Below, piece by piece: positions 54,365 to 64,000 of a stretch of 64,000 bases of DNA. The notes under the pieces were generated by a model that was not told the DNA's origin, did not search any database, and worked only from the letters and a program-made list of their open reading frames with translations. The stretch's first letter is position 1; every line of letters starts with the position of its first letter. This stretch comes from Strigamia acuminata (Eukaryota > Arthropoda > Chilopoda > Geophilomorpha > Linotaeniidae), in the NCBI GenBank assembly GCA_949358305.1, contig OX442324.1, positions 496,001 through 560,000 on the forward strand, written 5' to 3'. The translations under genes were made by a program, and so were the position numbers.

Positions 54365-54954
54365 AATTCTACGAATATAAAAAACGTTTTAGTTTTATTT
54401 GCAATACTTTTGTATGCGCGCGCCCTCTATTGAGAAAACGCGTAACTGAATTTACGAATTTTATAATTATAATTCGTTATAATTTTATATTTTCGTGTAT
54501 TGATAATTTTATCGAACTTACGAAAATGTCCTGCTTCCTTTAGAAGCGTATCTTGTGGAATTATGAGTGTAGTCGCCTCGACGACAACTTGGAGTTTAGA
54601 GCACGTGGCTTTCAAATCCTCCGCCGCTAATAAACGAATTCCGCTGGTTCGTATTTCTTCGAATATTCAAAGAAATTTCATGATATATATATATAACTTT
54701 ATATGCATAATCATAATACCTGTATTCGTTGATTAATAGCTAACAATGTCAACGCGTTTGACCGTGATTTTTGTTGAATTCGACGAAGTTCTTCTTCTCT
54801 CACGTGTGTGTTAGAAGACTGAATATAGAACGAATCTTTTACTCTCCACCCGGGGTCATAATTTATCAGGTGACTTCGCGAATTTCGATTTGAATATTCA
54901 ATAACTGATTTAAATCAATATCTGTTAGAATATTCTTTTCATATTTAGAATCTT
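54365..54954 (-). other. Spacer between pol and third ORF of gypsy element 2, with splice acceptor
   Basis: About 590 bp, also present at 61461-62068 with few differences. On the - strand ttttttatattcgtag ends at 54369, four bases before the ATG of the third ORF, and is kept in the second copy; it fits a 3' splice site. Confidence 0.55.
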
Positions 54955-57900
54955 TTAACGACGTTCTTGAATCATCTGCACAAAATCCGTAGTATATTTC
55001 AGATTTGGCTTCGAAGTTCTTTTCGGTCTCGAGATTATCTCCGGAAGGTCAGCTGTTCGCTTCCGTTTATTTGAGTTATTACTTCGTGGGTCGATAATCT
55101 CGTCTCCATTTTCATTTGAGGTAGGAATTATTCTTTCTTCTTGTTCAAGACTTTCTTGAGGAAGTTCTTCCATATCTTTTTCAAGATTTTCACGAGAGGT
55201 TTCTTCCATATCTTGATTATCTAATTCTTGTGAATTAGATTCGTTAAATTCGGGATTTGCCGACATCCAATCAGGGTTTGGATGATCTTCCAGTTTTCCT
55301 TTTTTCTGACCCAGAGTCCATGTCTCAATCGGGTATGAAGGGATATACGGGGTGAGATCATCCGTATTTATTGATGGTTCAATTGAATCATCTAATAATT
55401 TTCGTAAGGCGTATGCACCTCCTGTTAATACGGCCGTGATTTCCCACGGTCCGTCTCGTTTTTCAGCAAATCCTTTAGTAATGCCTTTGTCTTGATTGGA
55501 AAGAATATGTGTATTCTTCCAGACTAAATCACCTACTTCATATTTGCAAATATGAAATTTATTACGGTGAATTCTGTCGTGTTTCTCGTAATTTAGTTGG
55601 ATTCTACGGTGCATTTCTTGGTGTGCTCTCCGTAAAATCCCGAGTAAATTAAACACGAATTCCTCAGGGTTATTTTTATCGAATTTATTCGCATGTTGAA
55701 TAATTCGCGGGTCGAAAGGTAGTGTTACAATTCTTCCCGTATTCAATAAAAATGGCGTCGATCCGGTTGCTTCGGATTTTGCCGTTCTGGATGCAAATGC
55801 AAATTCATTCAGAAATCGTGGCCAGTGAGAGTGCACGTCCGAATAAATTGCAAGCATTATTTTGATATCTCTATTTGCCCGTTCTGTGGGGTTGGCCTGA
55901 GCATGATAAGGACTTATATGAGTCATTTTAATGTTGTGCCTTTTTCAGAAACCCTCATAGATGGTGGATGCGAACTGTTTTCCATTATCGCTGATAATTT
56001 TCCTGGGGTATCCCCATCTATGTACGATATCACCTAACTTTGTTATAATTGCTTCACTTGAAGCTTTGCTTAATGGGGCTAATTCTACCCATTTAATACA
56101 TTGATCAATTCCTACTAAAATATATTTATGTTGGTATTGACCAGCGGGTTTGGGACCCATGAAGTCTAAACAAAGAACTTCCCATGGCTGTGCCATATTG
56201 TGAGGAGTATAACTCGCTCTGTGTTTGCGGTGTTGACTAGGTTTGTATTGTTGGCAATGAACACAACTACGAACATAATTACACGTGTCTTTGCTCATTT
56301 TAGGCCAATAATAGATGAGTTTTGCTCGTTCGAGCGTTTTACTCATCCCCGCGTGTCCACTTAACGGATGTCCGTGGCATGCGAACAACACTCGTCGTAC
56401 TAAAGAAGGTGGAATCACCGCTTTAAATCCGTTGCCGGAATCATTTAATTCTTCTTCAAATGTTGGTTTGAAGAAGATTAACATTTCAGAATCATTGCTA
56501 TTCTCATCTTCATTATCATGATTTTCTTTGAAATCTAGTTGGTAGCCTTTGATGTCTTTCATCCATCGCTTTGTTTTCTTATTTTTTCTTTGCTCAACTT
56601 CATCTAATTTTAGATGAGTTATTATTTTTCTACATTCATAATCTTTGAGTTGAGCTTCGATGATTTCTGCTCTGGTAGGAGGAACTATACTTAGTACTTC
56701 GGTTAAAGCACTAAATAAAGTTTCTGGTTCTACATGACCTTTCTCCCCCTTTTCCAAAGAATTATTTAATTTTTTGGAATAATCAAACTTTACTGACACG
56801 TTTGTTAAAAACTGACAGGGTTTTGGTTCTTCTCTACGAGTAACTTCTTTATTTCCGTCCCACTCGGGCCAGAATTGAGTTATATCCGTGGGTTCGATAT
56901 AATCATCCTTCGGAATGTCTTCAATACTCAAAGGAGCTCTTGAAAATGCATCTGCGACTTGATTTTGAGTACCACGACGATACTTAATTTTAAAGGCGCC
57001 GCATTGCAGTTTAATTGCCCATCGGCCAAAACGACCAGAAGGTTCGGGCGTTCCCATTAGCCATTTTAATGCTTCTGCATCTGACTCCAGGGTGAAAGAC
57101 GTGTATTCTATGTAGGGGCGGAAACGTTCTACAGCCCATACTACCGCTAGACACTCTAGTTCGGGAGTAGTGTAACGTTGCTCGGCTCCTCGAAGTACGC
57201 GACTAGCGTAAGCTACGGGTCTTGGAGTTTTAATCCATTTGTCCTTGTTTTTGTCAAGAAAGTCCACATCTTGGCATAACACCGCTCCTAATCCTGAATG
57301 TGAAGCGTCTGTTAGAATCACAAAGGGTTCGAGCATGTTAGGCATTAACAAAACTTGAGTTTCGTCGCATAAGATGTCTTTAATTCTTTCGAAAGCGTCC
57401 ATTTGCTCTTGTCCCCAAACAAAGGTTGCTTTCTCATGCATTATGCTAGTCAGTGGAGTAGCAATTTCACCGTGGTTAGGAATAAACTTCCTAAAGAAAT
57501 TTGCCAACCCGTGAAACCTTTGAACATCTTTCGATGTTTTTGGGGTTGGAAATTTTCGTACTGACGCGATTTTGTCAGGATCCGGGGCCAATCCATTCGG
57601 AGTGATTAAGTGTCCCAGAAATTTTAGCGTAGTTCTGCCGAACTTAGACTTTTCTTTATTTACGGACAAGTTTGCTTTGTCTAGTCGTTCTAAGACATCT
57701 TTAATGTGACCGAGATGTTGGTCCCAGGTCTGAGAAAAGATAATTACATCGTCTAAATAGACTAATGCGTGTTTATATAACGCTTCACCCATAACTTGTT
57801 CCATTAGGGCTTGAAATGTACACGGTGCGTTACATAACCCAAATGGCATACGTACAAATTGATAGTTGCCTTTCGGAGTATAGAAAGCAGTTTTCTGCTT

Positions 57901-59316
57901 ATCTTCGTCTTCCATCTCTACTTGATAATATCCTTTTGTAAGGTCAAGTGAGGTGAAGTATTTTGCCTGATTAGTATTGTGCATGAGCAAATCAATACTG
58001 GGCATTTGGATTGCATTGATTTCGGTGATCGCATTTAGCCATCGGTAATCAATACATAACCTATATGTGCCATTTGGTTTGGCAACTATTACGGGATGAC
58101 TTATGTAAGGTCCCGTAGATTTCTCAATGAGATTCTCTGCTTCTAGCTCTTCAACTAGTTTGGTCATAATCGCAATTTTAGCTGGATTGTACATGCGAAA
58201 CGGTTGTTTTTTCCATTTCGCGTCCTTTTTAAACGTAATTTTATGCTTAGTAAGGTTCGTACAACCAACTTTGTCCCGAAAAACGTGCTTGATTCCGGAA
58301 ATTACTTCTAGTAATTTGGTTTTTTCCTCGTCGGAGCAATCACAATCTTTCACCAACAATTCTTCCCAATTGTCGGGTGTATGAGTGACTGTTCCGTCGT
58401 CTTTTAGTGTGCGTAACCTCGCTAGACTGTCATTAAATTCGTTATCTACGTAAGGCGCAGTCCAACCAGGTTTGTTGTCACAGTCAAATACAGCTCGTGC
58501 TGGATTTAAATTAATTGTTGTACGACGCATAAAATTGTGTCCTAAAATTAGGCCACACACATTTCGGTCTAAAATGATGAAATTCATTGGAGTGAATTCT
58601 ACTCCATCTGCCCATTGAACACAAAGGGTTATTTGTCCTAGCGGGATATGAGTTATACCGACGGCACAAACTTTCATATTTCGGGGGCAATCTTGAATGA
58701 AGTCAGGGGAGGCACAAGTACTGTCAAGTAATTGTAATCCAATAAAACATTGGGTGGCTCCTGAATCCATTAAAGCGTTATAGGTGAGTCCACCTATTGT
58801 TACTTTCATTCGGGGGTCGTCGATACTGTTTCCCAAACGTTTGATGTGCTCAACTACTTCAGCTCTCTTGAGCTGATGTTCTTTGACATATTTACGAAGT
58901 CTATGATGTCTAGATAATTTTGAGGAGATATCTAAATTTTCCATCAGTGCCTCCAAACTTTCGCATACTCCTCCACTAGAACTAGTGGTTTCCTCTCGAA
59001 CAGGAGGATTGGTAGCGCTTTCAATTATTGCATTCAAGGACTCTCGCCAAGATTCGTCCCCCTTATCCGCAGGAAAGAGGTCGTCATCGAATGATGTAAA
59101 TGGATTTTCGGTCTCTTCCATCGAAAAAGGAGTGTTGGGATAAGGTTCCTTAAATACATACTTTGGATTCCTTTTCCTAGTTTTACGATTAGGTCGTTTA
59201 ATTTCCTCATCTTGAATTACTAATTTGTTCAGAGTTTCGTTTAGAACATTTTCTATTTCTGAGGACAATGTACTACTCTGGTTTTTTAGGGGGTTTTCGG
59301 TAACCCCCTCTATTAG
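54955..59316 (-). pseudogene. Ty3/gypsy Pol: protease, RT, RNase H, integrase, one in-frame stop
   Basis: Reached from gag by a -1 shift at 59316-59322; no ATG is needed. Counting from 59268: protease LMDSGATQCF at about 165; reverse transcriptase with VYLDDVIIF at about 504; RNase H LTDASHSGLG at about 655; integrase zinc finger H...H...CVHC at about 965-1005; integrase Asp in LCLDFMGP (about 1033) and in SDNGKQFAS (about 1094); then TGA at 55947-55945. The same frame continues to 54955 with the integrase Glu (NPTERANRD), a GPW patch and an acidic/basic tail. The order protease-RT-RNase H-integrase defines Ty3/gypsy. The stop removes the third catalytic residue of integrase, so this copy is disabled unless read through. 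Confidence 0.9.
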
Positions 59317-59322
59317 TTTTTT
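59288..59322 (-). promoter_or_regulatory. -1 ribosomal frameshift signal at the gag-pol junction
   Basis: On the - strand the heptamer A AAA AAC (59322-59316) stands in the gag frame right before the gag stop TAA. A 6-base spacer TAATAG is followed by a stem AGGGGG (59309-59304) pairing with CCCCCT (59293-59288) around a 10-base loop. The -1 frame is open from the heptamer into pol with no stop. Slippery site, spacer and stem all fit the standard retroviral -1 signal. Confidence 0.85.
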
Positions 59323-61424
59323 TGGGCCGGTGGACCTTCAATCGCCAAAGGCGGAGTGGTTGCATTTTTTGGATCCAAAAATTTAGTGAATAAATCCGAC
59401 ATGGATTTTGTCATACTAGTTTGCATAGTAGTTTTGAAGTCTTCAAGTTTTTGGTCCAGAAATTCAGCGGTTACCCAATTTTGTCTCTGTCGTTTAAAAA
59501 GATCAGAGGCGGGATTGGTATTGGTATTATTACCAGTACCTTGGGGCTTGTCCTGAACAAATTTTCTTTTTTGTAACAAAGGACATTCTCTCTTAAAGTG
59601 TCCTGGTTGATTGCAATGGAAACATTTTCCAGTTGCTTTCTCCGATAAGGCACATACCATGTTGTTGAATCCAACATCGTTTTCAAGATTGTCGGTCTCG
59701 TCAGATTCCATAGGTTCAACTTCTGGTTCGGCGTTCAACGTCTGAGTGGATCGTATGAGTGGGCGCGAACTCCTGGCGTCTTTACCTTTTTGAGTATTTG
59801 ACGGGACAGTTTCGTCCTCTTTTTTGGCAATAGTGTCCACACTAGCGTTTTGGGCTTCGAAAAGAGCCCTATTCTGTCGGACAAATTGAAATATGTCATT
59901 GAATGATTCTTCATAGAGACCTCTATCGATTATTCGATTGTAACTAACTAAGTTCAAATTCTCGAGAAGAGTGGGAGCTTCATCTCTTTTTGAATAAGAT
60001 CCTTGAGCTTGTTTAAATCTCAAAAGAAATGTATAGAGTGGCTCTTCTGGGCCCTGGATTAAATTTCGAAGCTTTCGGGCTCGAGTGACAGGGATCATGT
60101 CAAACTCCGCCAAAAACAACTTTTCGAAAGTATTCCAGTCAACAATTTTGTCGATGTTATCTGTATGCCATTCTTGGGCTATACCGGATAAATAAGTTGG
60201 TATTCCGCGTTTTACCATCTCATCCAGAGTTAAACCTTTAGCGACAGCGACTGTTTTGGCTGTGGCTAAAAATTTAGCCACTTCGTTCTGTTTCCCATCG
60301 AAAACAGGCATATCCTGACCTTTGAAAAAGGTCTTGTTCGAATTGTTTGCATTATTATTTGGCTGCGCATTATTCTGCATAAATTGTTGTACTTGATGTG
60401 CACAATCAGTTTGAATATTTCGCACATGGGTAAGGATGGCTCCCAAGTCGTCGGTGGAAAATCTCGCTTGAGATGAACTACCAGCGGAGGATGCCGAACC
60501 AGAATTATGTTCAAAATTGGGCAGATTTCCCTTAGGGACCTGATTGTCCTGGGGGATTTCTTTCCTTGGAGGAACATAATTCTCATACTGTGTATGATTG
60601 CCAGATGGTACATGTTGTCCATGTGGAACACTACTTTTATTTTGTACACGTTCTGGGGGTGTCTGATTTGAACGAGTCTTTCCCGCCGGTAAATTTTGAA
60701 TAACGGGGGACGGTGAGATCGGATCGGATCTCCTTGGAGTTCGATTTGACACTCTTTTTGACTGCGTTGGGGGGACAAACTGTCCTTTCCCCGGTGTCGG
60801 GGGGACATAATGTCTATTTCCAGGTGTTGGAGTAACATACTGTCTATGTCCCGAATTTTGGGAGACATTTTGTCTATTCCCTGAAGTTTGGGGGATAAAA
60901 CCCGAATTACTATTGTTAATCGTTCGATTAACACTATTCGATCTAGACCTTGGTTTGGCTAGATTTAAAGGACTATTAGAACTGGGTGTTCTTTGTCCAG
61001 AACTTTGTTGACTACGGGATCGGCTAAACGATGGTTCGCGTACCATTCTATCGTTTAGCTGTGGAGTCGACACTATCCGGGCTTGATATCCCAACCTCTT
61101 TTTAGGAGAGGGAAAGTCCAGCTTACGATTCGTGGGAATCGTTTTTCTTGGGGTTCGGTGTGAAGTCCGCGAATGCCGACTTTCATTTTCCGAACCTTCA
61201 TCTTCATCAGGCCTAATTCTTTGATTTCTTTTCTCAAGTACGCGTACATGATTAACCGCTTCGGTTATGGTTTTGAAATCAGCCCGATTTAGATTATAGA
61301 GTTGACAGTACTCTGTCAAATCGTCCGGAATTAAATCCGTTTGGTCTTCGAGTCGGACGTAACTATTTTCCAAGTTTTCCTCCTCGACTTCTCGTTCATT
61401 CATATGAATGTTTTCGTCAGACAT
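59313..61424 (-). CDS. Ty3/gypsy Gag
   Basis: 703 residues from ATG 61424, intact. A polar, Ser/Pro/Gln/Arg-rich N-terminal half with short repeats of the NRQYVPPTPG kind is followed by a capsid-like region (FLATAKTVAVAKGLTLDEM ... WNTFEKLFLAEFD ... ARKLRNLIQGPEEPLYTFLLRFKQAQ) at about 350-470. One zinc knuckle CFHCNQPGHFKREC lies at about 597-610. Ends AQKN at the frameshift heptamer. Only 33 bp of the element's own 5' sequence remains upstream; the 5' LTR and leader are missing. Confidence 0.9.
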   Translation of the reverse strand: MSDENIHMNEREVEEENLENSYVRLEDQTDLIPDDLTEYCQLYNLNRADFKTITEAVNHVRVLEKRNQRIRPDEDEGSENESRHSRTSHRTPRKTIPTNRKLDFPSPKKRLGYQARIVSTPQLNDRMVREPSFSRSRSQQSSGQRTPSSNSPLNLAKPRSRSNSVNRTINNSNSGFIPQTSGNRQNVSQNSGHRQYVTPTPGNRHYVPPTPGKGQFVPPTQSKRVSNRTPRRSDPISPSPVIQNLPAGKTRSNQTPPERVQNKSSVPHGQHVPSGNHTQYENYVPPRKEIPQDNQVPKGNLPNFEHNSGSASSAGSSSQARFSTDDLGAILTHVRNIQTDCAHQVQQFMQNNAQPNNNANNSNKTFFKGQDMPVFDGKQNEVAKFLATAKTVAVAKGLTLDEMVKRGIPTYLSGIAQEWHTDNIDKIVDWNTFEKLFLAEFDMIPVTRARKLRNLIQGPEEPLYTFLLRFKQAQGSYSKRDEAPTLLENLNLVSYNRIIDRGLYEESFNDIFQFVRQNRALFEAQNASVDTIAKKEDETVPSNTQKGKDARSSRPLIRSTQTLNAEPEVEPMESDETDNLENDVGFNNMVCALSEKATGKCFHCNQPGHFKRECPLLQKRKFVQDKPQGTGNNTNTNPASDLFKRQRQNWVTAEFLDQKLEDFKTTMQTSMTKSMSDLFTKFLDPKNATTPPLAIEGPPAQKN

Positions 61425-61456
61425 GATAAAAGTTTTAAATTCTTTAATTCTTTATT

Positions 61457-62647
61457 GGTATCTTCTTGACCATAATTCTACAAATATAAAAAACGTCTTA
61501 GTTTTATTTGCAATACTTTGGTATGCGCGCGCCCTCTATTGAGAAAACGCGTAACTGAATTTACGAATTTTATAATTATAATTCGTTACAATTTTTATAT
61601 TTTCGTGTATTGATAATTTTATCGAACTTACGAAAATGTCCTGCTTCCTTTAGAAGCGTATCTTGTGGAATTATGAGTGTAGTCGCCTCGACGACAACTT
61701 GGAGCTTAGAGCACGTGGCTTTCAAATCCTCCGCCGCTAATAAACGAATTCCGCTGGTTCGTATTTCTTTGAATATTCAAAGAAATTTCATGATATATAT
61801 ATATAACTTTATATGCATAATCATAATACCTGTATTCGTTGGTTAATAGCTAACAATGTCAACGCGTTTGACCGTGATTTTTTGTTGAATTCGACGAAGT
61901 TCTTCTTCTCTCACGTGTGTGTTAGAAGACTGAATATAGAACGAATCTTTTACTCTCTACCCGGGGTCATAATTTATCAGGTGACTTCGCGGATTTCGAT
62001 TTGAATATTCAATATCTGAATTAAATCAATATCGTTTAGAATATTCTTTTTAATATTTAGAATCCTTTTTAACGACGTTCTTGAATCATCTGTACAAAAT
62101 CCGTTGTATATTTCGGATTTGGCTTCGAAGTTCTTTTCGGTCTCGAGATTATTTCCGGAAGGTCAGCTGTTCGCTTCATTGGAGTGAATTCTACTCCATC
62201 TGCCCATTGAACACAAAGGGTTATTTGTCCTAGCGGGATATGAGTTATGCCGACGGCACACACTTTCATATTTCGGGGGCAATCTTGAATGAAGTCAGGG
62301 GAGGCACAAGTACTGTCAAGTAATTGTAATCCAATAAAACATTGGGTGGCTCCTGAATCCATTAAAGCATTATAGGTGAGTCCACCTATTGTTATTTTCA
62401 TTCGGGGGTCGTCGCTACTGTTTCCTAAACGTTTGATGCGTTCAACTACTTCAGCTCTCTTGAGCTGATGTTCTTTGACATATTTACGAAGTCTATGATG
62501 TCTAGATAATTTCGAGGAGATATCTAAATTTTCCATCATTGCCTCCAAACTTTCGCATACTCCTCCACTAGAACTAGTGGTTTCCTCTCGAACAGGAGGA
62601 TTTACAGCGCTTTCAATTATTGCATTCAAGGACTCTCGCCAAGATTC
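61457..62647 (-). pseudogene. Rearranged gypsy fragment: protease part joined to pol tail, spacer and start of third ORF
   Basis: Reading on the - strand: 62647-62180 matches the protease part of pol (as at 59049-58589); it then jumps to the pol C-terminus (KRTADLPEIISRPKRTSKPN, 62178-62069; as at 55060-54955), continues through the spacer (as at 54954-54365) and ends with the first codons of the third ORF near 61461. Gag of element 2 starts 33 bp further on. About 3.5 kb of pol is missing at the internal joint. The fragment and element 2 differ by scattered substitutions, so it is a separate, related copy. Confidence 0.8.
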
Positions 62648-64000
62648 TAAAGCGATTTCCTGGCCAAAACATCGGTTAGAAAGGAGTTGACGAGTGTCTA
62701 AACAGGTGCGCGACACCGACATGCGTGCGCCATGTTTAATATCACATAAAAGTGTACACGCTTCGAGGCTAACAACTGCACTCGGAAAAATAGGATAAAT
62801 CATTGTTGGATTTCAATGATTTGTCCTTTACATTATAAAATAAAAGCAATGACATTCATAATCGATAACTAAGCAATAATAACAATACAGGACTCGCTCT
62901 TTTGAGCAGACGATGTTATCAGCGCATGCTGCTAAATGGAAACGTTCAACCGCGGTACAGAACCAGCATTAATAAAAATCGAGATCGATTGAACGCGACA
63001 TCGAGACATTAAATAGCAGCACATTCATTACACATATCCGGAAAGTGTGTAATGTAAATATTCACAAACTATACAATATGGCGACAAACAACCAAACACA
63101 CAATATTTCCACCACAACTCAATATATCCCCCTTTGTTTGGTTATTTGCGCCTTACAAATAAATGCTCACACAAGGTGTTAAGTCTGGGCTTGGGTAACC
63201 ATTTGGTCATCACATCGGCGACATTCAGGGCCCCTGGAATATGCTTAATAGCAAACGTTCCGCGCTCAAACCAGTCCCTGAGGAAATGAAGCTTTACGTC
63301 GATATGTTTATTCGCCCTATTCTCTATTCGGTTTTTGGCGTATTGTATCGCGGGCATACTGTCCGCGTACACGCATGGGGTGTTCCGATTGATGCTGAAC
63401 ATGATGTCGGCATCGTAAAGCCTCTCTAGCCATATAATCTCCTTTACGCCATCGACCACGGCCAGAAATTCACTCTCCATGATCGATAACGCAGTCATTG
63501 ACTGCTTATGGCAGTTCCACATGATCGGAACGCCACCCAAATAGACTATGTGACCCCCGAAGCTTCTCCTTTTGTCTGCATCGAGGGCAAACGACGCGTC
63601 GGTATACACAGTTAGATTATCATTTCGGCAATTGGAAAGATTAATCATATAATCCGACGTATTTGCCAGATATCGCAAAATTTGCAATAACATACTAATG
63701 TGACGCGTCGAATGTTTCTCATTGTATTGTGAGAGGACAATGACCGAGAACAGGATGTCTGGCCTTGTCCTGCTCGCCAAGAACAAGAGACTTCCCACTA
63801 AGTTGCGATAGGGGAAAGTGGAATCAACCCGCTCCTTTTCCGTCACGCCCTGAATAATCGTTCCTGGCGTCCCAGGTACTCTAATCCGAAGGCATGAGTC
63901 GACCCCATACAACTTACAAAGTTTTTCTATGTATGCCCTTTGATGGATCCTAATTTGGCCCCCAGACCTATCAAAGGCTATGCCTAACAAGAGGGTCACG
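62648..64000 (-). mobile_element. Second Ty1/copia copy (continues beyond window)
   Basis: The 477-bp 3' LTR (62648-63124) and the adjoining 876 bp appear identical to 5385-6737 of the first copy. It interrupts a gypsy protease-coding fragment. The bases before it, GATTC (62643-62647), should be the target duplication. Confidence 0.93.
63142..64000 (-). CDS. Copia polyprotein C-terminus: RT end and RNase H (partial)
   Basis: 286 codons, open to the window edge, same sequence as the C-terminus of the polyprotein at 5879-10726. It includes YTDASFALDADKRRSFGG (RNase H) and ADVMTKWLPKPRLNTL. Confidence 0.93.
   Translation of the reverse strand, partial: VTLLLGIAFDRSGGQIRIHQRAYIEKLCKLYGVDSCLRIRVPGTPGTIIQGVTEKERVDSTFPYRNLVGSLLFLASRTRPDILFSVIVLSQYNEKHSTRHISMLLQILRYLANTSDYMINLSNCRNDNLTVYTDASFALDADKRRSFGGHIVYLGGVPIMWNCHKQSMTALSIMESEFLAVVDGVKEIIWLERLYDADIMFSINRNTPCVYADSMPAIQYAKNRIENRANKHIDVKLHFLRDWFERGTFAIKHIPGALNVADVMTKWLPKPRLNTLCEHLFVRRK

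Overview
The window is animal (bilaterian invertebrate) nuclear DNA. A 46-exon gene with GT-AG introns occupies the centre, and several nested transposons lie on both sides. The metazoan initiator-tRNA primer site, the Ty1/copia, Ty3/gypsy and mag-type retroelements, a CR1/jockey-like LINE tail and a metazoan MULE-type transposase would suit an arthropod or a related invertebrate. The species cannot be fixed from the sequence.

Layout. 1-12572: the 3' half of a Ty3/gypsy element on the + strand (pol tail, an unusual third ORF, a 1.75-kb 3' LTR). A complete 7,020-bp Ty1/copia element on the - strand (5385-12404) has inserted into that LTR with a 5-bp target duplication. 12573-13101: a short upstream region holding a perfect 24-bp palindrome. 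13102-38313: a complete HUWE1 orthologue (giant HECT E3 ubiquitin ligase). Exon lengths and phases close exactly, giving about 4,576 codons, and the catalytic cysteine sits 33 residues from the end, as I recall for human HUWE1. Its 5.3-kb intron 25 has collected small DNA transposons. 39677-46518: a LINE tail; a 728-bp foldback element with a 9-bp target duplication; and a MULE transposase with a C-terminal RING finger, split by a 2.2-kb TA-flanked transposon that carries spliced, host-like exons. 46841-50731: a degraded mag-type element and AT-rich repeats. 50732-61424: a second gypsy element on the - strand (gag, pol, third ORF, 3' LTR) with a textbook -1 frameshift signal between gag and pol. 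61457-64000: a rearranged gypsy fragment cut by a second, near-identical copia copy that runs off the window.

The most notable observation is the third ORF. It is shared by two diverged gypsy elements, lies where env lies in errantiviruses and directly follows a 3' splice site, but it encodes a soluble Cys-rich protein and not an envelope. The foldback/MULE pair, the RING-tailed transposase and the split catalytic-cysteine codon of HUWE1 come next.

All calls come from reading the sequence and from family knowledge. No database search was run. Several open frames in the raw translation begin at GTG or TTG; starts given here are ATG unless stated.
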